Shown here: positions 22,476 to 33,538 of the stretch, piece by piece
Layout of the letters: each line of letters opens with the position of its first letter
Position numbering within the stretch: position 1 is the stretch's first letter
Assembly: GCA_002007465.1 (NCBI GenBank)
Contig: LNAC01000782.1
Span: 294,917 to 358,916 of the forward strand
Length of the DNA: 64,000 bases
Origin: Ailurus styani
Lineage: Eukaryota > Chordata > Mammalia > Carnivora > Ailuridae
Direction of reading: 5' to 3'
Notes under the pieces: model-generated
Database searches by the model: none
Seen by the model: only the letters and a program-made list of their open reading frames with translations
What the model was told of the DNA's origin: nothing
Position numbers and translations under genes: made by a program

Positions 22476-22799
22476 CTTGAAAATTTTTTTTCTGCTCAGA
22501 TTTCTCATTTTAGAGTTGAGAAAAACTGAGGAGCCCCTCAAGTGTAATTTCCATTCTGTGGACCTGATTGTACCCAGAATCATTTGAGATAGCACTGGAC
22601 GGACACTTTTGGGATATAACTCATTTTAAGAAAGAGAGATGGTAGGGCTCCTTTGGTTTGTCCAGAACTCTGTAGAAAGGTTTATTTTGATCTCCGCTGG
22701 AGGTACTTAAGACCACCTGTTCAGGAAGGTTCATGCAGTTTGTTCTTCCTCCTTCTGTTCCCTGTTTGAATATTCTCTGGTTAACATCTACATTAGGAG
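22476..22799. other. No gene recognised
   Basis: Unique sequence leading into the candidate conserved block. No recognisable element. Confidence 0.45.
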
Positions 22800-24000
22800 A
22801 AGAGAAATGGCAGCAGAGCCGAGGACGGGCCCATTAAAGGGCTCTAACAAGTATAAGAGAGCATTTTGAAAGCCGGGAGGATGGTTTGAATAGTATTGTA
22901 ATGCAATTGGCAAGGCAGTGAGTGGAGTTGTGTCTGAGGGCTGGGATGTGATTGTGCAGCTTTGAATGGCTAAAAGGAAGGCAGTAATTTTCAGCCCATG
23001 CTGTGATCTGGAGGGCTAGCACTAAGAGGAGACTTCAGAGAAGGAAATGACAGTATCTTAAACCAGAGCATTATTTCATTTTGGTTGCATAATGTAGACT
23101 CCGTGGTTAAACTGTTATTGTAGCAAAATGGCTTATGCATATTTAGTGAGCTGCTTGTATCGAAATGAGTGGCTGTTACAATAACACAAATGCATGTGTG
23201 GTTTCCGAACAGTTAATAATTGTTTAATAAGCAATTCCTTGTAAACCTCCCCCAGTCACTGTAACTCCAGCAGAGATGGATTATTCTTCCCCATTATTAG
23301 GGACAGCATAAGAAATAGCTGGTAATGAGGGAAACACTTTCAATATAAGAGGAACATTAATGGGGTAAACTGCCAGTTACTATCATGAGAGAGGTTCAGA
23401 GCTGACAGAAATGTATCATGTGGGAAAGGAAGTGAGAAGAGCCAGAGGCAATACAATCCCATGGATCCTTGGAGAATTATCTTTCTTTCATTTCCCAAAC
23501 AGTTTTTAGCAATATATGTTCAGTGAAGGCAAAGGGGAAAGCTATTCAGTAGCGAGGGAGCCAGAATATTTTGGCTGAAGTACTGACTTCCTTTCTAACA
23601 GGAGCAGTGAACATAGTTACTCTTGATTTCAGAAATGTGCGGAGCAGGAGTGAAGTCTCCCTGTCCTCAGGTCGCTTCTCCTGAGAGGATTACCAAATTA
23701 GCGCACAAACACGATGCTGTAATTGCTCTATGAGGATCCGGTGTTACAGTCCTTCAAGCGTCCCTACATGTGTACTACTGACTGTGGTGCCTTTAGAAAT
23801 GATTTATGAATTAAATTTATACATACCTGTGGTATTTGATCACTGCTTTTGTACCCGAGTGGGTAAAACCCACTATGATTTGTCTGCAATGAAATATTTA
23901 AGCAGCCCGCTAAATATTTAATTCACCTGCTGAACTGCAACGGAGTGGTTTAGAAATGTGAGAACTTTCTCTTCACTTAGAGGGACACTTGCTGTATAAC
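22800..24000. promoter_or_regulatory. Candidate conserved non-coding element / developmental enhancer
   Basis: Seen: a 1.2-kb block without any interspersed repeat I recognise, of balanced composition, dense in homeodomain- and POU/SOX-like cores (acagttaataattgtttaat near 23211, 'gcttatgcatatttagtgag' near 23131, 'ctgttacaataacaca' near 23174, 'attcaccggc'-free AT blocks near 23920). Known: mammalian developmental enhancers are often repeat-free and rich in such cores. Inference only: conservation cannot be tested here. Confidence 0.35.
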
Positions 24001-24774
24001 CAAATAAATTATTAATGCCATTATTATTATTATTATTTAGATCTTTATTATCACCTAAAGATGGGCATGCTAGGACACATTTCTCCCGCAACAAATAGAG
24101 CTAATATCTAACAGTAGATTCAGTGCTATTTTTTTCAGTGCTATTGTTTTTCAGAGAGTAAATCTAAGCTCATAAAAATTATGAGTCATAGCTCAGCTTA
24201 AGAAAAAGATGCATATTAAAAAAAACATTTGATTCACTAACTAGAAACATCCTTGATATTATGGATTCATCTTTCATGGATTTTGATATATCATGGATGA
24301 AATAATATTTCCTGGAATATAATGCATATATTAAAAAGATGTGATTTTTTTTCTGTTTGAATTTTCATTAAGCACACAACAAATTCATATAACGGACACT
24401 CAAGACTATAAAAAGAAGGAAAAAGCAAACTCTGTACCAAAAACCTAATTGAGCTATTGTGACAGTCTTAATTTTGATGCTGGCTTTCCTGGCAGTCAAG
24501 GCTGGGAGGTATGCTATGATGGGTTGCAAAATTCTTTTTATCAGAAAGGGGGGGACATGTCAGTTTTTATAGATAAACTTCTGTCAACACAAAATTCTGA
24601 AAGAAATATTTTATATAGGACCATGTGTAGAAGGCTTTAGGTATTACAAAAGTTAAAGGTCTACAGTGGGTGTTTGATAGAAAATACAAATGTAGGTTTT
24701 TACCTGCTTATTTAATATAGAATAAAAAATGAGATCATATGCTCCCATACAAAGATTGGTACGATATGGCCTCT
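24001..24774. other. No gene recognised; short (ATT)n
   Basis: AT-rich unique sequence with (ATT)n at about 24019-24038. The 63-codon frame at 24449-24640 has no family signature. Confidence 0.45.
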
Positions 24775-24925
24775 GAAGGCAATGTGGCGTGTTGGGAAAA
24801 GTTTGCCATGTGAACAGTAGTTTGTCCATTTATATCTGTGTGATCTTCAGCAATTCAGTTAGGCTTTCTATGCTGTTTCCTCATAGGCAAAGTTCTTTCT
24901 TACAGAGTTAATTGAAAAGATATAA
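24775..24925 (+). mobile_element. MIR SINE fragment
   Basis: Degenerate MIR order: 'ggcaatgtggcgtgttggga', 'atctgtgtgatcttcagcaa', 'gctgtttcctcataggcaaa', 'agagttaattgaaaagatat'. Confidence 0.52.
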
Positions 24926-25980
24926 TGGATTAATTTCTTGTTGTAAAGACTGAGGCTCAGTGTCATTTCCTTCCTTTGTGTCTTAGTCAGGTGTTATAAA
25001 TGGTCGTACCATAGCACACACATCTTTTTCATTTGAGATTCATCCTTAAATATATTCATGCTGGGGAAAATAGACCCGATTCTTTATTAAATTTAAAGCC
25101 ACGATGATCAACATGAATATCAAAGTTTAGCTTGGGGTGTTTTCAGTAATGTTGTGGTGTATTGTATAGCTGTCTGCCAGAGTGTTAAGATCTTGGGCAT
25201 TATTCTTTGAAAGTTTTGGATTGTATGAAGAGGAAGCTATGGATCATCCTTTTTGCAGACAACTGGGAGCTACTTAGGTATTTGCATCCTTTTCTTGAAG
25301 TTCCTTTTTCTGTTTGGGTACTTATTTAAAAGAAATGCCTTTAAAGTAACTTCTGTTTGGGCACGTTCTTTTAAGTAACTTTCAAAGAACGCTTGCTTAA
25401 TTATTAAGACCGAGGGGTCATGCTGATTCCAGAGAGTGGTTAAGTATGACTTCCTTGGGGTCAGGGCCACCACTCTGGACCATTCCAAGGTCACTTAAGT
25501 TCACTTTTTGTTCTAGGGAAGTGGTGCCCTCTGCAGTCATTATGGGAATGACCGTGAAGGAGTTAGGCAAGCAGGGACGTTTCCAGGCTGGTGGCTAAAC
25601 AAAGTTAAGTTAGAATTGCACAAAGTCCACACAGCAGACTAGTCAACTGAGCTAAAACTTCAAGGGGTAGGGGCATGACTGCTTTTCTTTATCCCTACAA
25701 AAATACTGAAGGTACAAGTGATACCACACAATTATTACTGTTGGTCTTGGGAATTGATCCGATAAGGAGTACTGTCTCTCATCAGCCTCCCTTCAAGGCT
25801 AAACCTTCTGCTGGAATAGACTCCTGTGCATGTGGCAGACAAACCATTCAGTGACCAAACTTCAGTCTTTAAGTTTGACTGAATACAAAACAGAGGGGAG
25901 AGAATATTGTACATTTAAAACATTTTTGTGTCCCCACCAGGGGAATGAGAGAGGTGATCTGTTTTGTGAGTCTGAATAGA
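24926..25980. other. No gene recognised
   Basis: Unique sequence. The minus-strand frame at 25270-25494 carries no recognised domain. Confidence 0.45.
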
Positions 25981-25996
25981 GACATCCTTGAATTTT

Positions 25997-26205
25997 TTTT
26001 TTTTTTTTAAAGATTTTTTATTTTTTTATTTGACACAGAGAGAAAGATCACAAGTAGGCAGAGAGGCAGGCAGAGAGAGAGGAGAGAGGAGGAAGCAGGC
26101 TCCCTGCCGAGCAGAGAGCCCGATGCGGGCCTCGATCCCAGGACCCTGGGATCATGACCTGAGCCGAAGGCAGCGGCTTCAACCCACTGAGCCACCCAGG
26201 CGCCC
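25997..26205 (-). mobile_element. Can-SINE (SINEC), young
   Basis: Perfect 16-bp TSD gacatccttgaatttt at 25981-25996 and 26206-26221. T-run, tail, GA-rich middle and head ending GGCGCCC. Both open frames overlapping it (25988-26293 plus, 26007-26210 minus) are SINE translations. Confidence 0.96.
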
Positions 26206-26221
26206 GACATCCTTGAATTTT

Positions 26222-26984
26222 AAAATGGCAGCAGTGAGAGTGGACCTTGCTAAATCAAGTACGGTTAGAGTCTTTGGAGCCATGTGGCGGTAGAACAGGT
26301 TTCCAGTTTCCCTGGTGTGTTGAAGAGCTGTTGTTTGCCCTCCAGGTCCATTCTTCCCCTTTGTTTGTCCTTCAGTGAGCTCCAGGAGGCAGAACCAGAT
26401 AGGCTCCATCTTTAGTCTCCTTTGCCCCATTGGCTTCTGACTGGGTTTGGCCAGCGTGGGGAGCCTAGGGTGGGAGGAAAGTAAGGTTAGAGTCCTGATT
26501 CCCCTGGCTCCCTCCCTGCGGGGTCTGTAGCTCCTGTAAGTGGCCTTCACCTGGCTCTTTGTCTCAGGCTCTGGTAACTGCTCTGTCCTCTGGTCGCTTC
26601 AGGCTGGGGGCTGGTAGCTGCGCCACTGTTGCTGGCTCTGGGGTCTCCCACTGTTCCTCATGGCTTCTGCACATCCAGCCAACACCTATGTAAGTCATTC
26701 CTTTATTGAACTCTCCTCATATTACCCAGTTTGAGAGTGCCGTTTGTGTCTTCCAGGGCCTTCAATTGCTGTTGTCCTTTAATGTTGGTTCCACCGAGCT
26801 GCAGGGAGATCCAGGCTAGGGCCAGTTCTGGCTTCTGGTAAATATAGCCAAATGCAACTTGGCTAAGGCATTGCCAAAGTCGATTCTTTTTCTCTTGTGG
26901 GTCATAATATTGATGCTACTTCTTGAGGATTTTTTTCCTTTTTCTATCCATGATATTTTAGAAATTTTTGGAATTTTATTGTGG
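26222..26984. repeat. GC-richer segment, possible ancient repeat
   Basis: 26280-26760 is GC-richer than its surroundings. The order 'gctgggggctggtagctgcg', 'tggctctggggtctcccact', 'attcctttattgaactctcc', 'attacccagtttgagagtgc' resembles a common old mammalian repeat end that I cannot name with confidence. The 123-codon minus-strand frame (26179-26550) is not supported as a gene. Confidence 0.35.
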
Positions 26985-27180
26985 AGTCAGAATGGTGTAT
27001 GGGCTCTGGAATCAGGATAACATGCGTGTGAATCCCTCCCACTTCCTAGCTGCATGGCCCCTAGGTGGTATATATAAACTTTATTTCTCCTTCTATAAAT
27101 GTGAGAATAATACTTGGCTCCTGTGGTTGTTATGAGACTACTAAATAAGATGATGTATGTCAACCACCAAGTACGGTGTG
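26985..27180 (+). mobile_element. MIR SINE
   Basis: Near full-length order: 'gtatgggctctggaatcagg', 'gtgtgaatccctcccacttc', 'ctagctgcatggcc', 'tttctccttctataaatgtg', 'gttgttatgagactactaaa', 'gatgatgtatgtcaaccacc'. Confidence 0.72.
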
Positions 27181-27259
27181 TATATACATGGGAGACTGGA
27201 TAATGGAAGATGACACAGCTTAGAAAGAGAAAAAGAAGTATGTTATATATAGTCTTGAG

Positions 27260-28554
27260 TTCATTTACTTGAATGCCTTTAAAGTTGGGAATAGTTTTAG
27301 GTTTAAGGAAAAGGTATAAAGGTAGGACACAGGGTTCCCATATCCCTAGCATCTAGTTTCTCCTACTGTAACATTTTATGTCACTATGGTAAATTTCTCA
27401 CAACAGATGAACACCTACCAATCTGTTATGATTAACTAAATTCTATGCTTTATTCTGAATTTATTGGTTGTTCCCTGATTTCTTCTTTCTCTTCCAGGAT
27501 CCCATTCAGGATACCACATCATGTCTAGTCATCATGTTTCCTTAGGCTCCTTTTAACTATGATAGTTCCTCACATTTTCCTGGGTTTTAATGAACTTGAC
27601 GGTTTTGAGGAATAATGATCAGGAAATTTGTAGAAGTTCCTTTATTTTGGATTGCCTAATAGTTTTCTCATGATTAGATTGGGGCTATGGATTTTTGGGA
27701 GGCAGGATACACGGGTGAAGTGTTTTCAACATGTTAAGGGTACATACTATTAATATGACTAATCACTGTTGGGTTAACCTGTTAACCTTGATCAGCTGTG
27801 TTTATCCTTTCCAGAAGGAAGCAAGTCACTAAGCATAACCCAAACTTAAAGGATGGGGAAATTGTGCTCTACCTCTTAGAAGGGGAGAGATATTTACATA
27901 AATTGCTTGGAATGTTTTTGTATGGGAGGTTTATTCTCTTCCTCTCCTTTTATTTACTTATCTAGTTTATATCAGCATGAACTTATAACTATCTTAAACT
28001 TTGGCTTATAGGGGCACCTGGGTGGCTCAGTGGGTTAAAGCCTCTGTCTTGGGCTCGGGTCATGATCTCAGGGTCCTGGGATGGAGCCCCGCATCGGGCT
28101 CTCTGCTCAGCGGGGAGCCTGCTTCCTCCTCTCTCTCTGCCTGCCTCTCTGCCTACTTGTAATCTCTCTCTCTTTCTGTCAAATAAATAAATAAAATCTT
28201 AAAAAAAAAACAAAAAAAACTTTGGCTTATAATGCAATACTATACTATTTATTTTGTTGCTCACATTCTGATTTTGGCTACTGAGTATTCTTTCATTTGT
28301 CTCCTACGTCCCTTTGATATATTCCATCATTTTGTTTTGGGGCACATCTTTACTTTCTGGCACTATGAGATGTTTCAGGCTCAGCTTGTATATTTTTTAC
28401 CCCATCTTAGAATAGCCATTTCCCCTAGAAACCTTGTTCTTTTTACTGGACAGTGATATTAGAAACTAAGATCTGGGCACTGGGTATGCTCTTTGCTACT
28501 GTGATGTCATTGCTTCTAGCCTCTCTCAGCACATAGAGCTAGGAAATATATGTT
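27260..28554 (-). mobile_element. Ancient L1M-type LINE, antisense, left part
   Basis: Carries a well-known mammalian antisense-L1 text: 'acagggttcccatatcccta', 'tccaggatcccattcaggat', 'gactaatcactgttgggtta', 'gcaagtcactaagcataacc', 'actttctggcactatgagat', 'agaaactaagatctgggcac'. It is split by the SINE at 28011 and then by the Tigger1 element at 28555, and resumes after 31446. Strand is from memory of the family. Confidence 0.65.
28011..28216 (+). mobile_element. Can-SINE (SINEC), inserted in L1M
   Basis: Perfect 15-bp TSD aaactttggcttata at 27996-28010 and 28217-28231. Complete, with an A-rich tail interrupted by C. Confidence 0.96.
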
Positions 28555-28887
28555 CAGTCATATTCAGAGATATTGCAGGTTTGGTTCCAGATCATTACAA
28601 TAAACTGAATATTGCAAAAAAGCATGCCAAGAGAATTTTTGTTTCCCAGGACATATAAAGGTTATGTTTGCCCTATAGTTTAGAGTGTTAAGTGTATAGT
28701 AACATCATACCTAAAAACCAATGTACATACCTTAATTTAAAAATATTGCTAAAAAATGCTAACAATAATAATCTAAACTTTCAGCGAATCCTAGTCATTC
28801 TAATCTTTTTGCTGGTGGAGGATCTTGCCTTGATATTGATGGCTGTTGACTGGTCAGGGTGATGGTCATTGAAGGCTGGCCATTCTT

Positions 28888-29137
28888 TTTTTTTTTTTGA
28901 CTCCGGAACTTTTTTTTTTTTTAAGATTTTATTTATTCATTTGACACAGAGAGAGAGATTACAAGTAGGCAGAGAGGCAGGCAGAGAGAGAGGAGAGAGG
29001 AGGAAGCAGGCTCCCCGCTGAGCAGAGAGCCCGATGCGGGNAGCAGAGAGCCGGATGCGGGCCTCGATCCCAGGACCCTGGGATCATGACCTGAGCCGAA
29101 GGCAGCGGCTTTAACCCACTGAGCCACTCAGGCGCCC
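28888..29137 (-). mobile_element. Can-SINE (SINEC) in Tigger1, with split poly(A) and an assembly gap
   Basis: Perfect 17-bp TSD gaaggctggccattctt at 28871-28887 and 29138-29154. Two T-runs are separated by gactccggaac (28899-28909), so the tail is split. The single N at 29041 is flanked by a 20-bp direct repeat with one mismatch, an assembly join inside the element. Without the extra 21 bp the SINE has normal length. Confidence 0.94.
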
Positions 29138-30603
29138 GAAGGCTGGCCATTCTTAAAGTAAGACAACAATGCAGTTTGCTACATCAGTTGACATTGGCTT
29201 CATGAATGAATTCTCTGTAGCATGTGACGCTGTTTGATAGCATTTTACCTCACAATAGAAGTTCTTTCAAAATTGGTATCAGGCTTCTCAGATCCTGCCA
29301 CTGCTGCTTTATCAACTAAGTTTATATAACACTCTGAGTCCTTTGTTGTCATTTCAACACTCTTTACAGCATATTCAAGAGTAAATTCCACCTCAAGAAA
29401 CCATAAGAGGCAACTCTGCATCCATTCAGGTTTTCTCGTGAGATTGCAGCAATTCATCACATCTTCAGGCTCCAATTGTAATTCTAGTTCTCTTGCTGTT
29501 TCCACAGTATGTGCAGTCACTTCCTCCACTGAAGTCTTGAACCCTTCAAAGTCATCCAGGAGGCTGGAATCAACTTCTTCCAGACTCCTGTGATTGTTGT
29601 TTTGACCTCTTTCCTTGAATCATAAATATTCTTCATGGCATCTAGAATAGCAAATCCTTTCCAGAAGGTTTTTAATGTACTTTTGTCTATCAGAGGAACC
29701 ACTGTCTGTGGCAGCTGAAGCCTTACAAAATGTATTTCTTACATAATAAGACTTGAAATACAAAGTTGCTCCTTGAGCCTTGGGCTGCAGAATGGATATT
29801 ATATTAGCAGGGATGAAAGCAATATTAATCTTGTCCATCTCCATCAGAGCTCTTGGGTGACCAGGTACATTGTCAATCAGTAAGCAGTAATATTTTAAAT
29901 GGAATCTGTTTTTTTGTTTCTCTTTTTTTCTTTTTTCTTGAATTGAATCTTTTTTTTCCTGAGCAGGAGGGTTCAACCGTGGGCCCTATTAAAATAATCA
30001 GTAAACCACGTGGCAAACAGATGTGCTGTCATCCAGACTTTGTTGTTCCATTTATAGAGCACAAGCAGAATAGATTTAGCAGAGTTCTTAAGTGCCCTAG
30101 GATTTTCAGAATGGTAAATAAACATTGGCTTCAACTTTAAGTCACCGGCTGCATTTTCTCCTAATAAGAGAGTCGGCCTGTGCTTTGAAGATTTGAAACC
30201 AGGCACTGACTTCTCCTCTCTAGCTATGAAGTCCTAGATGCCATCTGCTTCCAATAGAAGCCTGTTTCATCTACACTGAAAATCTGTTGTTGAGTGTAGC
30301 CACCTTCCTTAATTATCTGAGCTAGGTCTTCTGGAGAACTTCCTGCAGGTTCTCCATGAGCACTGTGGTTTCAGCTCACACTTTGATGTCATGGAGATGG
30401 CTTCTTTCCTTAAACCTCACGAACCAGCCCCTCCTGGCTTCCAACTTTGCCTTTTCAACTGACTCACCTCTCTCAGCTTTCATAGAATTGAAGAGGCATT
30501 GGTTTGGATTAGGGTTTGGCTTAACAATATGTTGTGGCTGGTTTGATCTTCTAGCTAAACCACCAAAACTGTCTCTGCATTAGCAATAAGGCTGTTTCAC
30601 TTT

Positions 30604-30784
30604 GGTTTTTTTTAAAATCAATTAATTAATTAATTAATTTGAGAGGGAGAGAGAGAGAGCACAGAGGGAGAGTGAGAGGGAGAAGCAGAACAGAGAGCCT
30701 GATGTGGGGCTTGATTCCAGGACTCATGAGATCATGGCCTGAGTCGAAGGCAGATGCTTAACTGACTGAGCCACCCAGGCGCCC
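30604..30784 (-). mobile_element. Can-SINE (SINEC), older copy in Tigger1
   Basis: Tail AAAATCAATTAATTAATTAA (an unusual ATTA-repeat tail), GA-rich middle with an internal deletion, reverse head ending GGCGCCC. Imperfect TSD tgtttcacttt (30593-30603) and tgttttacttt (30785-30795). Confidence 0.9.
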
Positions 30785-32343
30785 TGTTTTACTTTCTTAT
30801 CATGTAAGTATTCTTTGGAGTAGCATTTTTAATTCTTTCAAGAATGTTTCTTTTGCATTCACAACTTGGCAAGCTGTTTGGTGCAGGAGGCCTAGCTTTT
30901 GGCCTGTTTCAGGTTTTTCAACATGCCTTCCTCACTAAACTTAATCATTTCTAGCTTTTGATTTAAGAAGTGAGAAATGAGTGACACTTTCTCTTACTTG
31001 AACACTTAAAGGCCATTGTAGGGTTATGAACTGACCTAATTTCCATATTGTTGTGTCTCAGCGAATAGGGAAGCCCAAGGAGAGGGAAGTGGCGGGGAGA
31101 GGGAGGACGGCTGGCAGGTAGGTGGAGGAGTCAGAACACGTGCATTTTGGAATTAATAAGTTCGCTTTCTTATGTAAGCATGGTTTGTGGCACAATTATA
31201 ATAGTAACATCAAAGATCACTGATAACAGACCATCACAAATATAGTAATAATAAAATAGTTTGCAATATTTCAAGAATTACCAAAATGTGACACAGAGAC
31301 ATGAAGTGAGCAAATGCTGTTGGAACAAATGGCACCAAGGGACTTGTTTGATCCAGCGTTGTCATATACCTTCAATTTGTTTAAAAAAAATGTAGCTCTC
31401 TGTAAAGTGCAATAAAGTGAAGCACAATAAAGCAAGATGTATCTGTATGTATAGAATGTCTATATTAAGCTAAACATGACTTCCTACTCATATTGCCAAT
31501 TCTAATCTGTTACCACATGTTTATTCTCCTCTTCTCCTCTTGCCTTTCTGTAGTCTACTTTAATAGTGCAAAATCTGGCTTCCAGCACCAGTCACACATT
31601 CCATGTTCCAGGTATCCATGTACAGTGCTTTCAGAACTGTCAACTTGTCTCCTCTTGAGAAAACATTATCAATTAGAGTACTGTGGACAGTTCCTTTTGT
31701 ATGTAGTCTTAACAGTTTCCAGTCATTTCTAAAGTTAGTTGGGTAGCACCTCTTTCTCCCCACTCCCTTCAGTGAGGTTCTGTCCTACATTTGGAATCAA
31801 GTTTGAGTCTCTTGTCACAGTCTGCATTCCATCCTGGGACCCACTATTTTCCTGATTGATTTTTTTTTTTTCTTATTTTACATGCACTGAGCTGCCTTCC
31901 TTGTGCTGGATAAAGTCCTGTGGGTTTTGGAATGTGCATGTTGTCACATACTGTCACATGACAGTATTCTATAGAATAGCTTCACTGCCCTAAAAAAATC
32001 CCCTGTGCTTCCCTTATTTGAGTCTTTGTCTCTTCTCCACAACACCTGACAATCTCAGATCTATTATTCTAGCTATAGTTTTTCTTTCTCTAGAACATCA
32101 TACAAATGAAATCCTACAATATAGAGCTTCCTCAGCCTAGCTTTTTTCATTTAGCAGTACGCATGTAAGATTTATCCATGTTGTTATGTGGATTAATAGC
32201 CTGTTCCTTTTCATCACTGTGTAGTATCATCTGTAGTATGGTTGTACTGCAATTTGTATATCCAATCACCTATTGAAAGACAACGGGATTTCTTCTAGGT
32301 GTTGATAAGCATGAAGAAAGCCACTATAAACTTTTGTGTGCAG

Positions 32344-32547
32344 GGCGCCTGGGTGGGTCAGTGGGTTAAAGTCTCTGCCTTCGGCTCAGGTCATGATCTT
32401 AGGGTCCTGGGATTGAGCCCTGCATTGGACTCCCTGCTCAGCCGGGAGCGGGCTTCCCCCTCTCTCTCTGCCTGCCTTTCTGCCTACTTGTGATCTTTCT
32501 GTCAAATAAATAAATAAATAAATAAATCTTTAAAACAAACAAACAAA
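32344..32547 (+). mobile_element. Can-SINE (SINEC), young
   Basis: Perfect 16-bp TSD aaacttttgtgtgcag at 32328-32343 and 32548-32563. The tail changes from AAAT to AAAC repeats. A third TSD-like copy after 32600 comes from the assembly duplication, not a second insertion. Confidence 0.95.
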
Positions 32548-32666
32548 AAACTTTTGTGTGCAGGTTTTTGTATGGATACATGTTTTCAGATCAGTTGGNC
32601 TTTAAAACAAACAAAAAACTTTTGTGTGCAGGTTTTTGTATGGATACATGTTTTCAGATCAGTTGG
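32528..32666. other. Assembly duplication around a single N (32599)
   Basis: 71 bp before the N (32528-32598) and 67 bp after it (32600-32666) are the same sequence, differing only by one AAAC unit. Overlapping contig ends were placed side by side. Confidence 0.9.
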
Positions 32667-33043
32667 ATAAATACCTAGATGTGGGACTTCTAGAGTGACT
32701 GCACCATTTTGTATTCCCTCCAGCAGTGAGTAAGTGTTCCTGTTCCTCCACATCCTCATTAGTGCTTGGTATGCCAGCTCTTTCCAGCCCTAGAAATACC
32801 CAAATTTAAACACATGTATTAGGAAGTACGTTTGGAACTATTCCGTAGCGTCTGGCCACAGTTAAATCTATGGAGGATCATTTGGTCTTCTTTTAGATCT
32901 ATGTCCTTGTGCTGGGGTTCTGACCATGTGGTCAGCTAGGGCTAATTTTCTTTCAGAAGTCTGAAGTGCCTAAGGTATCTTTCCATTGTTGGATTCTTGC
33001 CTAAGCCACTCTTCACTAGAAGCACTAGTTTTATATATTCACT

Positions 33044-33522
33044 TGTGGATCAAGTATTTACTGAATGCCCACTATATGTTGAACCTGGGAGATAGAAGTG
33101 AGAAAAAAGCGACAATGTTCTTGTAGTTACAGAGCTTACATGTGTGGGGAAAATCAACTTTTCATATGTAATACATATGATATACTACGTGAGAGAATGC
33201 GATATAATGTAGTGATAAATGTCATGACCAAACTCAAATAGGTCTAGGATTTTAGAGAACATGGGAGTTTTCAGGCAAAAGTGGAGGTGGTTGGGAAAAG
33301 GCTCCCTGAGAAGACGGTAGTGAGCAGGTCTATGAAAGTGGTGAGGGAATGAGCCAGGTGGGTGTCCAGAGGAACGAACATTCCAGCAGATGTCCTGAAG
33401 TGGCAGTGAGCTTGCCATTTTTGAGCAGCAGAGAGGTGTGCAGTGCTGCTGGAATTGGGGAAGCAAGAGTGGTAGGATGTGAAGTTGGAGAGAGGGTAGG
33501 GACTGGGTCTTGTGGGACTTGG
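33044..33522 (-). mobile_element. L2 LINE 3-prime portion, antisense
   Basis: Antisense L2 order: 'gtatttactgaatgcccact', 'atatgttgaacctgggagat', 'cttgtagttacagagcttac', 'gaaaaggctccctgagaaga', 'gaatgagccaggtgggtgtc', 'ggaacgaacattccagcaga'. The three overlapping frames here (33185-33466, 33330-33584, 33349-33588) are not genes. Confidence 0.65.
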
Positions 33523-33538
33523 GAGATCATTGCTTCTT

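Larger units (their letters stand above)
28795..31016 (-). pseudogene. Tigger1 transposase pseudogene (pogo/CENP-B-like DDE family)
   Basis: In autonomous Tigger1 this gene encodes a nuclear cut-and-paste transposase with N-terminal CENP-B-like helix-turn-helix domains and a DDD catalytic core. Here a start codon in the expected place (31014-31016, reading MAFKCSS) leads into a frame broken by stops, frameshifts and two SINEs. Surviving fragments: [10 protein letters not shown] with the first catalytic Asp (codon 30269-30271); [17 protein letters not shown] at about 30206-30156; LLIDNVPGHP with the second Asp (29872-29874). In the third block, expected LQPMDQG reads LQPKAQG, so the third Asp codon (29776-29778) is now Ala. 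The end PPAKRLE-stop lies at 28795. Non-functional relic. Confidence 0.9.
28555..31445 (-). mobile_element. Tigger1 (Tc1/mariner superfamily, pogo group) DNA transposon, nearly full length
   Basis: Outer ends are CAGTCATATTCAGAGATATT on the left and, on the minus strand, CAGATACATCTTGCTTTATT on the right: the two Tigger1 terminal inverted repeat ends with substitutions. Removing the two nested SINEs and their TSD copies leaves about 2.43 kb, close to the roughly 2.4-kb Tigger1 consensus as I recall it, so the element is essentially complete. It inserted into older L1M sequence. A TA follows the right end, but the left flank now reads TT. It encodes a dead transposase on the minus strand (separate entry). 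Confidence 0.93.
31446..32780 (-). mobile_element. Ancient L1M-type LINE, antisense, right part
   Basis: Continues the L1M after Tigger1: 'catacaaatgaaatcctaca', 'gatttatccatgttgttatg', 'gtagtatggttgtactgcaa', 'gccactataaacttttgtgt', 'ggataaatacctagatgtgg', 'gactgcaccattttgtattc', 'cctgttcctccacatcctca'. It contains a SINE (32344-32547) and an assembly duplication at 32528-32666. Confidence 0.7.

Noticed and set aside
25988..26293. Recurring predicted peptide with AWVAQWVKASAFGSGHD-like text at many places (for example 963-1208, 26007-26210, 34192-34539, 48572-48775)
   Set aside because: It is the translation of the Can-SINE head in one frame, on whichever strand the SINE lies. Not a protein family.
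29245..30206. Chain of minus-strand open frames that look like a split gene
   Set aside because: They are fragments of the dead Tigger1 transposase, not a host gene.
32528..32666. Recent tandem duplication near a SINE
   Set aside because: The copies meet at an N, and four of five Ns in the window show the same pattern. Assembly artefact is the simpler explanation.
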